A DNA stretch of 42,975 nucleotides from Hellea sp. (GTDB taxonomy: Bacteria > Pseudomonadota > Alphaproteobacteria > Caulobacterales > Maricaulaceae), in NCBI GenBank assembly GCA_029250925.1, contig JAQXEH010000070.1, forward strand, positions 1 through 42,975, in the 5' to 3' direction. Below the pieces are notes generated by a model that searched no databases, was not told the DNA's origin, and saw only the letters and a list, made by a program, of their open reading frames with translations. Both the position numbers and the translations under genes were made by a program. Positions 15,282 through 23,826 of the stretch are shown piece after piece. Every line of letters begins with the position of its first letter. Positions within the stretch are counted from its first letter, which is position 1.

Positions 15282-16775
15282 TTAGAGCCCCAACTTTTCA
15301 CGGAGCAATTGATTTACAACTTGAGGGTTAGCCTTACCCTGTGAAGCTTTCATAACTTGACCCACAAAGAAACCAAGCAATTTAGGGTTTTCTACTGCCT
15401 TTTGAGCTTGTTCATTGTTATTGGCGATAACCTCATCGACAATAGCAGTAATTGCGCCTACATCTGTTACTTGTTTTAAGCCTTGAGCTTCTATAATTTC
15501 ATCAGCATTGCCTTCACCGTTAAACATTCTTTCGAAAACGCTCTTAGCAATTTTTCCGGAAATAGTGTTGTCAGAAATTCTATCAATAAGCTCACCTAAC
15601 ATTTTTGCTGATACAGGTGTTTCATTTAACTCTAACCCAGATTTGTTGAGCGCCCCAAATAAATCACCCATTGTCCAATTAGCAGCTATTTTTGCATCAC
15701 GTCCATTTGCTACGAGTTCGTAAAAGTCACTTTTTATTTTATCCGCTGTCAAAATACGTGCATCATATTCAGATAGATTATAATCGCTCATGAACCTATT
15801 CTTAATCGCGTCAGGCAACTCTGGTAGTTTAGCCTTTAAATCATCAACATAAGATTGTTCGATATTCAAAGGTAAAAGATCAGGATCTGGAAAGTATCTA
15901 TAATCATGGGCATCCTCTTTTGACCTCATGGTACGTGTTTCACCCTTTATACTATCAAACAAACGCGTTTCTTGGTCAATGGATCCACCTGCTTCTATAA
16001 TTTCAATATGCCTTCGAGCTTCATAATTGATAGCTTGGCGTATAAATCTCATGGAATTTACATTCTTAATCTCACATCGAGTTCCTAGCTCCCCTCCGGG
16101 TTTTCTAACAGAAACATTGACATCAGCCCTTAAATTTCCCTTTTCCATATCACCATCACAGGTGCCCAAAGCCCTTACAATCCCTCTTAGTTTATCAACA
16201 TAGGCTGAAGCTTCCTCTGGAGAGCGCATATCAGGTTTTGAAACAATTTCCATCAGAGCAACGCCGCAACGGTTTAAGTCCACATAAGTTTCGTCAGGTG
16301 AGAGATCATGCACTGACTTTCCGGCATCTTGCTCAAGATGCAATCTTTCAATGCCGACTGTAACGAGATCCATAGTATTACCATCGGAATCAATTGGTAG
16401 AACTTCAATATTACCTTCTCCAACAATGGGATGTTCAAATTGGGAAATTTGGTATCCCTGCGGCAGGTCAACGTAAAAATAGTTCTTTCGATCAAATCGT
16501 GAGTACAAATTAATTTTCGCATTTAAACCTAAGCCCGTCTTAATGGCTTGCTCAATGCAATATTCATTAACAACTGGAAGCATTCCCGGCATGCCCGCAT
16601 CAACTAAACTCACCTGACTGTTGGGCTCTGCACCATATTTAGTTGAGGAGCCTGAAAAAAGTTTAGAATTACTTGATACCTGAGCATGGACCTCGAGACC
16701 TATGATAACTTCCCAGTCACCAGTCTCACCTTTAATCCAGTCTTTTTCGTCAGCAACGCGTTCAGCAGTAAACAT
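15282..16775 (-). CDS. gatB: Asp-tRNA(Asn)/Glu-tRNA(Gln) amidotransferase subunit B
   Basis: 497 residues. Binds misacylated Glu-tRNA(Gln) or Asp-tRNA(Asn), phosphorylates the acyl group with ATP and transamidates it with ammonia from GatA. Conserved blocks include [10 protein letters not shown] near the N terminus, Arg-Lys-Asn-Tyr-Phe-Tyr-x-Asp-Leu-Pro-x-Gly-Tyr-Gln-Ile, Glu-Asp-Ala-x-Asp-Tyr-Arg-Tyr-Phe-Pro-Asp-Pro-Asp, and a C-terminal YqeY-like tail domain (about 380-497). It follows gatA by 39 nt on the same strand. Its presence means the cell makes Gln-tRNA and/or Asn-tRNA indirectly, as is usual in alphaproteobacteria. Confidence 0.98.
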   Translation of the reverse strand: MFTAERVADEKDWIKGETGDWEVIIGLEVHAQVSSNSKLFSGSSTKYGAEPNSQVSLVDAGMPGMLPVVNEYCIEQAIKTGLGLNAKINLYSRFDRKNYFYVDLPQGYQISQFEHPIVGEGNIEVLPIDSDGNTMDLVTVGIERLHLEQDAGKSVHDLSPDETYVDLNRCGVALMEIVSKPDMRSPEEASAYVDKLRGIVRALGTCDGDMEKGNLRADVNVSVRKPGGELGTRCEIKNVNSMRFIRQAINYEARRHIEIIEAGGSIDQETRLFDSIKGETRTMRSKEDAHDYRYFPDPDLLPLNIEQSYVDDLKAKLPELPDAIKNRFMSDYNLSEYDARILTADKIKSDFYELVANGRDAKIAANWTMGDLFGALNKSGLELNETPVSAKMLGELIDRISDNTISGKIAKSVFERMFNGEGNADEIIEAQGLKQVTDVGAITAIVDEVIANNNEQAQKAVENPKLLGFFVGQVMKASQGKANPQVVNQLLREKLGL

Positions 16776-16814
16776 TTTATTCTCTTACCTTAATTGTAAC
16801 CAAAATATTTTTAA

Positions 16815-18284
16815 TCACTTGATCCACCATTTCGCTGGCTTTGAATTAAAATCAGCTGCACTTTCAAGTGCACTAGCTGTAGCAAATACAGTGTCTTCGT
16901 CCAATGCCTTACCTATTATTTGCAATCCCAAAGGTAAACCGTCTGCATTTAAACCGGCGGGAATTGAAATTCCGGGAAGACCAGCCAGATTTGTGGTAAC
17001 GGTAAAAATATCATTCAAATACATTTCAACTGGATCCACTACTTTACGACCCAAAGCAAACGGAGCAGAGGGGGCCGTTGGCGTAAGTATAGTATCGCAT
17101 TTATACCAAGCATTTTCGAAATCTTCGACAATCCTTGCTCTTACTTTTTGGGCTCTCAAATAATAGGCATCATAATACCCAGCCGATAATACATATGTAC
17201 CTATCATAATTCGGCGCTTAACTTCATCTCCAAAACCCATCGTTCGGGTTCTCGCATAAGTATCATTCAAATCGGAACCATTTGTTCGCAAGCCGTAACG
17301 CATCCCATCGTAACGAGCCAAATTAGAAGACGCTTCAGCGGGCGCAACTACATAATAAGCTGGCAAGGCATATTTAGTATGCGGTAAACTAATTGGAACA
17401 ATTTCAGCGCCTGAGTCCTTTAACCATTCAATTCCATTATCCCAAAGTTTCTTTATATCGTCAGGCATTCCATCTATCATATACTCCTTTGGTATACCAA
17501 TTTTTTGGCCTTTAATCGATTTACCACAGCTTGCTTTCCAATCGGGTACGGGAACATTTAATGAAGTTGAGTCCTTTTCGTCGTACCCTGCCATTGATTG
17601 AAGAAGTATAGCTGCATCTTTTACTGTTTTAGCAATTGGTCCCGCTTGATCCAACGAACTAGCGAAGGCGACAGTACCCCATCTAGAACATCTACCATAA
17701 GTGGGTTTTATTCCGACTGTACCTGTAAAACTTGCTGGTTGACGTATTGATCCCCCAGTATCAGTTGCTGTAGCACCCAAGCACAGATCAGCTGCAACAG
17801 CTGCTGCTGATCCCCCTGATGAACCCCCGGGAACTAAGTTTTCTTCTTTTCTCCATGGGTTAATCACTGGTCCATAAGCTGATGTTTCATTGGATGAACC
17901 CATCGCGAATTCATCTAAGTTTAACTTTCCTAGCATTACCATGCCCTGTGCATTCATATTTGCGGTGACTGCGCTTTCATAAGTAGGTTCAAATTGATCA
18001 AGAATATTCGAACCAGCAGTTGTTTTAACTCCATCCGTACAAAAAAGATCTTTTACCCCAAGAGGTGCTCCCTCAATGATACCTATTTCACCCTTTGCTC
18101 GCCGTAAGTCTGAATTTTTAGCAGCTTCAAGAGCTTGCTCAAATGAAGTTGTAACAAAGGCATTAAGCTCAGTAGCACTCTCACAAGCGCTAATATGAGC
18201 CTGTGTAAGCTCTACCGAGGTAAAGTCGCCCTTGTTCATGCCTCCGAGAGCTTCATCAAGTGTATATTTAGTTAAATCTGTCAA
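16815..18284 (-). CDS. gatA: Asp-tRNA(Asn)/Glu-tRNA(Gln) amidotransferase subunit A
   Basis: 489 residues. The amidase subunit that releases ammonia from glutamine and channels it to GatB. The Lys-Ser-Ser catalytic triad is readable as Lys78 (Gly-Val-Lys-Asp), Ser155 (Gly-Gly-Ser-Ser-Gly-Gly-Ser amidase signature) and nucleophile Ser179 ([10 protein letters not shown]). Full length, no odd features. It starts 5 nt after gatC. Confidence 0.98.
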   Translation of the reverse strand: MTDLTKYTLDEALGGMNKGDFTSVELTQAHISACESATELNAFVTTSFEQALEAAKNSDLRRAKGEIGIIEGAPLGVKDLFCTDGVKTTAGSNILDQFEPTYESAVTANMNAQGMVMLGKLNLDEFAMGSSNETSAYGPVINPWRKEENLVPGGSSGGSAAAVAADLCLGATATDTGGSIRQPASFTGTVGIKPTYGRCSRWGTVAFASSLDQAGPIAKTVKDAAILLQSMAGYDEKDSTSLNVPVPDWKASCGKSIKGQKIGIPKEYMIDGMPDDIKKLWDNGIEWLKDSGAEIVPISLPHTKYALPAYYVVAPAEASSNLARYDGMRYGLRTNGSDLNDTYARTRTMGFGDEVKRRIMIGTYVLSAGYYDAYYLRAQKVRARIVEDFENAWYKCDTILTPTAPSAPFALGRKVVDPVEMYLNDIFTVTTNLAGLPGISIPAGLNADGLPLGLQIIGKALDEDTVFATASALESAADFNSKPAKWWIK

Positions 18285-18289
18285 TGAAC

Positions 18290-18592
18290 TTACTCCACGC
18301 TTCTCGGCACAACAAAAAATCCATCATCTTCTTTCGGTGCATTCTTTAAAATTTGATCACGTTTGCCGCCATCAGAAACAATATCTTTTCGCATTGGGGA
18401 CTTCATCGCAACAGCGGAAGTCATAGGTTTAACCTTGTCCACATCAACTTCATTTAGTTGTTCTATCCAACCTAGTATTCCACTTAAGTCATCCGCAAGT
18501 GATTGCAATTCTGTATCTTCAACGTGCAGCCTTGATAGTCTTGCTATTTTTTTAACATCTTCCACGTTGACAACATTTTTTTGATTGCTCAC
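18290..18592 (-). CDS. gatC: Asp-tRNA(Asn)/Glu-tRNA(Gln) amidotransferase subunit C
   Basis: 100 residues from this start. The small helical belt that holds GatA and GatB together; the family pattern Val-x-x-Ile-Ala-Arg-Leu-Ser-Arg-Leu is near the N terminus, with Pro-Met-x-Ser-Ala-Val-Ala-Met near the middle and a C-terminal Phe-Phe-Val-Val-Pro-Arg-x-Val-Glu. I chose the GTG at 18592, which has GGAG six bases upstream; an ATG at 18604 in frame has no Shine-Dalgarno. First gene of the gatCAB unit and divergent from the acyltransferase gene. Confidence 0.93.
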   Translation of the reverse strand: MSNQKNVVNVEDVKKIARLSRLHVEDTELQSLADDLSGILGWIEQLNEVDVDKVKPMTSAVAMKSPMRKDIVSDGGKRDQILKNAPKEDDGFFVVPRSVE

Positions 18593-18624
18593 GAAAAACT
18601 CCATTATTACTTATGCGCGGGTTA

Positions 18625-18645
18625 GCAGGGGCAGAAGCGCCCTGC
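18625..18645. repeat. GC-rich hairpin between divergent genes
   Basis: GCAGGG pairs with CCCTGC at the two ends; with one bulged G the stem extends to seven pairs. It is strikingly GC-rich for an AT-rich spacer. No T run follows on either strand, so it is not a standard terminator. It may be an operator or the 5' leader of either divergent gene. Confidence 0.35.
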
Positions 18646-18704
18646 AAGTCATGGATTGCAGTTATAGACAAATTTCGCTATCTGAGCACAAAAAGGAGCG
18701 CCAA

Positions 18705-19301
18705 ATGACTAAAAAAGATCATCCAGCAATGAATGTGCATGTTCCTCGTAAGGGAACTAAGATTGGAAGTATCATTGGAACTTTTATTCTTAAAATTATG
18801 GGATGGAAAATTACAGGCCAATTTCCACATGAAAAAAAAATTATTATTATTGGCGCCCCGCATACATCGAATTGGGACTTCATAATTGCAATGAGTGCCG
18901 TGATGTCTTTGAGGTTAAAATTTAAATTCATGATGAAAAAACAAGCTTTTTTCTGGCCGTTTTCATATTTCTGGAAATACTTAGGAGGCGTTCCGATCGA
19001 CCGAAGTAAAAAAAATGATATCACCATCCAAATGTCAGAATGGTTTAATTCTCAAGATAATGCATACTTAGGTTTGACGCCTGAAGGCACTCGTTCGAAA
19101 GTCCTTGGTTACAAGAAAGGGTACTTACGAATTGCTTATGCATCAAAAGTACCTATTTTTTTAATAGGAATTGATGCCGAGAATAAAGAGATTGCACTCG
19201 ATAGAATTTGGCCTTTGAGTAATGATATAAAAAAAGATAATGATGCTATTAAAGCTTATTTTGATAAGACTTACAAAGGCATACGACCAGAATTTGGATA
19301 A
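18705..19301 (+). CDS. Lysophospholipid acyltransferase-like (PlsC superfamily) protein
   Basis: 198 residues. It has the acyltransferase motif His53-x4-Asp58 (His-Thr-Ser-Asn-Trp-Asp), the second block Gly-Gly-Val-Pro-Ile-Asp-Arg (94-100) and Pro-Glu-Gly-Thr-Arg (126-130), which bind the phosphate of the acceptor. This short subgroup lacks a long membrane anchor; the hydrophobic stretches near 20-34 and 60-70 may lie on the membrane surface. The acceptor is unknown; a phospholipid is most likely. I chose the ATG at 18705, preceded by AAGGAG at seven bases; the longer frame from 18585 would run back through the divergent gatC start and is not credible. Confidence 0.85.
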   Translation: MTKKDHPAMNVHVPRKGTKIGSIIGTFILKIMGWKITGQFPHEKKIIIIGAPHTSNWDFIIAMSAVMSLRLKFKFMMKKQAFFWPFSYFWKYLGGVPIDRSKKNDITIQMSEWFNSQDNAYLGLTPEGTRSKVLGYKKGYLRIAYASKVPIFLIGIDAENKEIALDRIWPLSNDIKKDNDAIKAYFDKTYKGIRPEFG

Positions 19302-19361
19302 ATAGAAAAATTGTAACCTGTCAATGAAATGAATTTACCCCAAACATTACGCGTGATTAAC

Positions 19362-19390
19362 TTGACGCTAACCACCATAAGAAGGATACC
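19362..19390 (+). promoter_or_regulatory. Probable promoter of the M48 protease gene
   Basis: TTGACG (19362-19367), 17-nt spacer, GATACC (19385-19390), 27 nt before the start codon. The same arrangement, TTGACG-N17-GATACG, lies upstream of serC, which supports it as a housekeeping-sigma promoter form in this genome. Confidence 0.45.
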
Positions 19391-19417
19391 TAGATATATG
19401 AATAAAGGGCACTTAAA

Positions 19418-20794
19418 GTGATTTGTAGATTAAAAAATTTATTACTAATTATTTTAAGCTCTTTATTCTTAGTATTGATAAATCACACCTCGGCTTTTTC
19501 ACAATCTCTATTGCGTGATACGGAGATTGAAGAGACAATGATAGATTATACAAAACCTATACTACTGGCTGCAGGCCTGAGCCCGAGTAGTGTGGACCTT
19601 TACCTTGTAAATGACCCAAGCTTGAATGCATTTGTTACCCGGGGTCAGAATATTTTTCTTCATAGCGGTATCATTTTGCAGTCTGATACACCTAATCAAT
19701 TAAAAGGCGTAATAGCTCACGAAGCTGGACATATTGCTGGAGGGCATATTGTACGAAGTGATTACGGAAACAGGTCTGCTTATGGGGCTATGTTAATTGC
19801 GGCTGGCATAGGTATTGCTGCAATCCTAGCAGGAGAAGCAGAGGCAGGAGCGATGGTCTTGGGCGGCTCCCAACAGTTTGGTCAATTAGAAGCTCTCGCG
19901 TACTCCAGAACAAATGAATCAGCAGCTGACCAGTATGCAGCACAGTATATGGAAGCAACTAAACAATCTGGGCAAGGGCTTATAGATTTTTTTGATAGGT
20001 TTAGGGCTCAAGAGGTGCTTTCAAATGCCAGAAGATATCCTTATTTCAGGGGTCATCCCCTATCGTCTGACAGAATAGATGCTTTAAGAGAGGTCGTAGA
20101 TGAAAGTGAATACACAGACGTAAAGGATACAGAAGAAGAGCAGAATAGACTAGAAATGGCAAAAGCAAAACTAAGGGGTTTCCTTGAGGGCCCACAAGTA
20201 GTCTTTTCAAAGTATCCCCCATCTGATCAATCGCAGCCTGCTCGTTATGCTCGATCCGTTGCGCATTTCAAAGCAGCTGATTTAAAAAATGCTTTAAAAG
20301 AAATCGATAGTTTGATTTCAGAAAATAACAAAAATCCATATTTTTTCGAATTAAAAGCTCAAATACTCTATGAAAGTGGACAAGGCCAAGCATCTCTCAA
20401 ACCAGCTCGCAAGGCACTAGAGTTAAAACCAAATGCTCCCTTATTAAAATTAGCGCTTGCGCAATCGCTACTCGAGGAAGGTAATAACTTATCAACTTTA
20501 GAAGCTATTGAGCTCTTAAAATCAGCACTAAATATAGAGAGAGAAAATAGCTATGCTTGGTATACTCTCTCAAGAGCTTATGGCGAGGTTGGTATGAAGG
20601 CAGAAGCCAAGTATGCTACTGCCGAACAAGCTTACGCAATTGGAGATCTTGCAAGAGCTAGATCATTCGCAAAAAGGGCACAAACTGATTTAGAACGCGG
20701 AAACCCTCTTTGGCGCCGAGCATCAGACATTATAGTTGTATCTGATGCGCAGCTCGCAAAAAAAAATAGACGAAATAGAGGTCCCAAACCTTAA
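19418..20794 (+). CDS. Periplasmic M48 zinc metalloprotease with TPR domain (BepA-like)
   Basis: 458 residues. Signal peptide about 1-28, then an M48 peptidase domain with zinc ligands His101-Glu-Ala-Gly-His105 and Glu167 in Arg-x-x-Glu-x-x-Ala-Asp. A hydrophobic Ala/Gly-rich segment (about 122-150) lies between them, and a TPR region follows (about 270-440). This is the layout of BepA/YfgC proteases, which clear or help assemble outer-membrane proteins such as LptD. The start is GTG with AAAGGG eight bases upstream; an in-frame stop at 19403 rules out anything longer. A promoter-like TTGACG-N17-GATACC lies upstream. The next gene, 62 nt downstream, is another envelope-quality-control protein. 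Confidence 0.92.
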   Translation: MICRLKNLLLIILSSLFLVLINHTSAFSQSLLRDTEIEETMIDYTKPILLAAGLSPSSVDLYLVNDPSLNAFVTRGQNIFLHSGIILQSDTPNQLKGVIAHEAGHIAGGHIVRSDYGNRSAYGAMLIAAGIGIAAILAGEAEAGAMVLGGSQQFGQLEALAYSRTNESAADQYAAQYMEATKQSGQGLIDFFDRFRAQEVLSNARRYPYFRGHPLSSDRIDALREVVDESEYTDVKDTEEEQNRLEMAKAKLRGFLEGPQVVFSKYPPSDQSQPARYARSVAHFKAADLKNALKEIDSLISENNKNPYFFELKAQILYESGQGQASLKPARKALELKPNAPLLKLALAQSLLEEGNNLSTLEAIELLKSALNIERENSYAWYTLSRAYGEVGMKAEAKYATAEQAYAIGDLARARSFAKRAQTDLERGNPLWRRASDIIVVSDAQLAKKNRRNRGPKP

Positions 20795-20815
20795 ATTAAT
20801 AATGACATTGTAATG

Positions 20816-20836
20816 TTTTTGCCTTAGTCGCAAAAA
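20816..20836. repeat. Hairpin between the protease and thioredoxin-fold genes
   Basis: TTTTTGC and GCAAAAA flank a 7-nt loop, a perfect 7-bp inverted repeat 20 nt before the next start. It could be a weak terminator or part of the 5' leader of the downstream gene; no independent evidence favours either. Confidence 0.25.
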
Positions 20837-20856
20837 CTTAAAATAAAGAACTAATT

Positions 20857-21582
20857 ATGAAATCAACGTTAATCTCTGCAGTTTTCCTTTCAAGCGTAGC
20901 ATTTTTTGGCTGCGCTCAAGCCAATTCAGATATAGATTTAAGAACCTCTGAAGTTGAAGCAATAATTAAGAACTACTTGTTAAAAAATCCTGAAGTACTG
21001 AGGGATGCCTTCATCGAACTTGATAAAAAACAAGATAGGCTAGCTTTAGCAGAAATCTCCGATGCGCTGTATGAAGACGCAAGAGATTCATCTATTGGAC
21101 AAAAGAATGCAAAAGTAACAATAGTAGAATTTTTTGATTACAATTGTGGGTTTTGTAAAAAGTCCGCTGGTTGGGTTGAAAAAGTTATTGAAACCTACCC
21201 TAAAGACGTGAAAATTATTTTTAAAGAACTACCCATTTTAGACTCCAGGACAAAAACTTCAAAAATTGCAGCTAAGGCGGCTATAGCTGCAAATAAGCAA
21301 GGTAAATTTGCTGAGATTCATTTTGCATTAATGAATGAACGCAGTATTTCTGAGGATAGGATCTATAAAATTGCAGAAAAAGTAGGGCTTAATATAACAA
21401 AACTAAAAAATGACATGAATGACCCAGATGTTGACCTATATCTAGCCGACACCTTATCCCTTGCCACCCGCATACCTTCATTATCAGGAACACCTTTCTT
21501 TATAATAGGGGACAATCTTATACCTGGAGCCGACGAAGAAAGGTTAGACTCTGTATTGCGAGATGTTCTCAGTAAATCTTAA
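20857..21582 (+). CDS. DsbA-family periplasmic thiol-disulfide oxidoreductase
   Basis: 241 residues. A hydrophobic signal (about 1-22) ends Ala-Gln-Ala; a Cys at residue 19 makes a lipoprotein conceivable, but Phe-Phe-Gly-Cys is a poor lipobox. Helical N-terminal extension, then a thioredoxin fold with active site Cys97-Gly-Phe-Cys100, an all-helical insert (about 125-190) and the cis-proline loop Ser-Gly-Thr-Pro-Phe-Phe. This matches the Com1/ScsC/BdbD-like group rather than classical E. coli DsbA (Cys-Pro-His-Cys). It makes or isomerises disulfides in exported proteins. No dsbB-like partner is visible nearby. Confidence 0.92.
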   Translation: MKSTLISAVFLSSVAFFGCAQANSDIDLRTSEVEAIIKNYLLKNPEVLRDAFIELDKKQDRLALAEISDALYEDARDSSIGQKNAKVTIVEFFDYNCGFCKKSAGWVEKVIETYPKDVKIIFKELPILDSRTKTSKIAAKAAIAANKQGKFAEIHFALMNERSISEDRIYKIAEKVGLNITKLKNDMNDPDVDLYLADTLSLATRIPSLSGTPFFIIGDNLIPGADEERLDSVLRDVLSKS

Positions 21583-21614
21583 ATTAAATTATACAAATAA
21601 ATTAATACATAAGT

Positions 21615-22469
21615 CTAAATTTTACCATCAAAATCAGCTGAGCTATGTCGTTCCTTTATACCTTTTTCTAAATCCCAAGCACGATTTACAATTTGCCCTC
21701 TTTTGAATGCTGACCTTTCCGAGAGTTGCTTTGTCCACCGCATTAGATGTGTGTAAGACTCCACTTCCAAAAAATCTTTAGCATCATACAAAAGACCACG
21801 AACCATAGCGCCATACCAAGGGTAAATCGCAAAATCAGCAATTGTTAATTCGCCACCAACAATGAACTCATTTTCTTCAAGACGTTTATCTAATACATCA
21901 AGTTGGCGTTTTACTTCCATAGAGAAACGGTCAATGGCATATTCTATTTTATAAGGAGCATAGGCATAAAAGTGACCAAATCCGCCTCCGAGAAAAGGTC
22001 CACTGCCCATCTGCCACATTAACCAAGACATAGTGTCAGCCCGCTCTTTTCTTTTCTTAGGAAGAAAGCAATCAAATTTTTCTGCTAGGTAAAAAAGTAT
22101 TGAGCCACTTTCAAAAACTTTTTGAGGTTCATTTTCAATACTAAAATCAACAAGAGCAGGTATTTTCGAGTTAGGGTTAACATCAACAAATCCGCTCGTG
22201 AATTGATCACCCTCCAATATATTGATCAACCACGCATCATATTCTGCATCACCGCACCCGGATTCAAGTAACTCTTCCAACATAATTGTAACTTTTACTC
22301 CATTAGGTGTACCTACTGAATAAAGTTGAATAGGGTGAATACCCCTTGGTAAAACTTTATTAGAGGTAGCACCTGATAATGGGCGGTTAATGTTGGAGAA
22401 ACGATTTATATTATTTTCTTTATCCCATTTCCATACTTTGGGAGGAATATATTCAGATAGTTTTTGCAT
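21615..22469 (-). CDS. yghU: Glutathione transferase family protein, YghU type
   Basis: 284 residues against 288 for E. coli YghU, a disulfide-bond reductase that binds two glutathione molecules. The long N-terminal extension with Pro-Pro-Lys-Val-Trp-Lys-Trp-Asp and Asn-Ile-Asn-Arg-Pro-x-Ser-Gly is the subgroup hallmark. It is followed by the thioredoxin-like domain (Gln-Leu-Tyr-Ser-x-Gly-Thr-Pro-Asn-Gly, then Val-Asn-Pro-Asn-Ser-Lys-Ile-Pro-Ala-Leu) and the helical GST domain (about 150-270). Monocistronic on the minus strand; convergent with the DsbA-like gene and divergent from serC. Confidence 0.93.
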   Translation of the reverse strand: MQKLSEYIPPKVWKWDKENNINRFSNINRPLSGATSNKVLPRGIHPIQLYSVGTPNGVKVTIMLEELLESGCGDAEYDAWLINILEGDQFTSGFVDVNPNSKIPALVDFSIENEPQKVFESGSILFYLAEKFDCFLPKKRKERADTMSWLMWQMGSGPFLGGGFGHFYAYAPYKIEYAIDRFSMEVKRQLDVLDKRLEENEFIVGGELTIADFAIYPWYGAMVRGLLYDAKDFLEVESYTHLMRWTKQLSERSAFKRGQIVNRAWDLEKGIKERHSSADFDGKI

Positions 22470-22549
22470 TGATTATTACCCTATTAAAAAAAATACCTAG
22501 CACACAGTATGGATTATGAAACAATAGATTTCTGTTTTTACAACCAACC

Positions 22550-22578
22550 TTGACGACTCATCTAAAATATAGGATACG
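22550..22578 (+). promoter_or_regulatory. Probable serC promoter
   Basis: TTGACG (22550-22555), 17-nt spacer, GATACG (22573-22578). It lies 76 nt before the serC ATG and just upstream of the two leader hairpins. Confidence 0.45.
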
Positions 22579-22590
22579 AATTTTGGGCCA

Positions 22591-22638
22591 CATCTCCCCA
22601 CTGAGGTGAACCACATATCTTCGTACAAAAAATCGAAG
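22591..22638 (+). ncRNA. Structured serC leader (two hairpins)
   Basis: Two stem-loops precede serC. The first is CATCTC (22591-22596) with GAGGTG (22603-22608). The second is CTTCG (22619-22623) with CGAAG (22634-22638), ending five bases before the GGAGG ribosome site. A serC leader RNA upstream of serC-serA is a described alphaproteobacterial cis-regulatory motif; position and gene pair fit. Whether the nucleotides match its consensus needs a covariance search. Confidence 0.5.
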
Positions 22639-22653
22639 TAATGGAGGAATATT

Positions 22654-23826
22654 ATGGCAATAGCCACAAAACCAACGGTTCGTCCCGTTGATCCCCGCTT
22701 TAGTGCGGGCCCTACAAAAAAACGACCTGGATGGTCTCTTGATGCACTCCAAGGCGCAGCTCTTGGTCGATCACACAGGTCAGATCTAGGAAAAGCAAAA
22801 CTAAAAGAAGTTATTGATCTAACACGTGAAGTCTTGGAGGTCCCTGAAAACTATAAAATAGCTATAGTACCGGCATCGGATACAGGAGCTGTTGAAATGG
22901 CAATGTGGTCGATGCTTGGCCCAAGGGGAGTTGATGTAGCTGCTTGGGAAAATTTTGGTAATGCTTGGATAACAGATGCAAAAAACCAGTTACCCCTAAA
23001 GGACTTAAGAATACTCGAAGCAGATTATGGAAAACTACCTCCCTTAGACCTTTACACTGGCGATCGCGATTTAGTTTTTACTTGGAATGGCACAACGGCT
23101 GGAGTTAGAGTTCCCAATGCCGACTTTATTCCCGATGATCGAGAGGGAATCACAATATGTGATGCGACTTCTGCAGTATTCGCTCAACAGCTAGAATGGA
23201 AAAAATTAGATGTAGTCACCTACAGCTGGCAAAAAAACATGGGTGGTGAAGCTGCCCATGGAATGATTATCCTAAGTCCTAAAGCAGTAAACCGGCTTGA
23301 AAGCTACACACCCCCCTGGCCTTTACCAAAGATATTCCGAATGACTAGCAAAGGTAAGATCAACGAAGCACTATTTGAAGGTGCCACAATTAATACACCA
23401 TCTCTACTTTGTACCGAAGACCACTTAGATGCACTTAAGTGGGTTAAAAACAATGGTGGCCTACAATTCATGCATGACCGAGCCGACGCAAATGCTGAAG
23501 TGCTCTACAGCTGGATTGAGAGAACAGATTGGATTGCTAATCTTGCACAAAAAGATACGGAAAGATCAAACACCGGTGTTTGTTTAAAAATTGTAGATCC
23601 GAAAATTACATCACTACCAAAAGAACAACAAGCTGCCTTCGCAAAATCTATTGTTAAAATACTTGGCGATGAAAATGTCGCTTTAGATTTTGGATCTTAT
23701 AAAACTGCCCCAGCAGGTTTTAGGATCTGGGCGTCAGGCCTGATTGAAAAATCGGATATAGAGGCCCTTATCCCTTGGTTGGACTGGGCTTATAACATAA
23801 AAATTCAGGAGCTACAGAATGCCTAG
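22654..23826 (+). CDS. serC: Phosphoserine aminotransferase
   Basis: 390 residues. Transfers the amino group of glutamate to 3-phosphohydroxypyruvate (serine synthesis) and, in many bacteria, to the matching pyridoxine precursor. It is the alphaproteobacterial form, with a long N-terminal stretch Pro-Val-Asp-Pro-Arg-Phe-Ser-Ala-Gly-Pro-Thr-Lys and the pyridoxal-phosphate lysine Lys194 in Ser-Trp-Gln-Lys-Asn. A strong GGAGG precedes the ATG. Its end overlaps serA by 8 nt. Two hairpins lie in its leader. Confidence 0.97.
   Translation: MAIATKPTVRPVDPRFSAGPTKKRPGWSLDALQGAALGRSHRSDLGKAKLKEVIDLTREVLEVPENYKIAIVPASDTGAVEMAMWSMLGPRGVDVAAWENFGNAWITDAKNQLPLKDLRILEADYGKLPPLDLYTGDRDLVFTWNGTTAGVRVPNADFIPDDREGITICDATSAVFAQQLEWKKLDVVTYSWQKNMGGEAAHGMIILSPKAVNRLESYTPPWPLPKIFRMTSKGKINEALFEGATINTPSLLCTEDHLDALKWVKNNGGLQFMHDRADANAEVLYSWIERTDWIANLAQKDTERSNTGVCLKIVDPKITSLPKEQQAAFAKSIVKILGDENVALDFGSYKTAPAGFRIWASGLIEKSDIEALIPWLDWAYNIKIQELQNA

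Noticed and set aside
18585-18704. 40-residue upstream extension of the acyltransferase frame
   Set aside because: It runs back through the divergent gatC start and lacks a ribosome site, while the ATG at 18705 has AAGGAG.
19398-19421. Seven-residue leader peptide before the M48 protease gene, overlapping its GTG
   Set aside because: The ribosome site is about 12 nt away and the peptide has no attenuator-like composition; probably chance.
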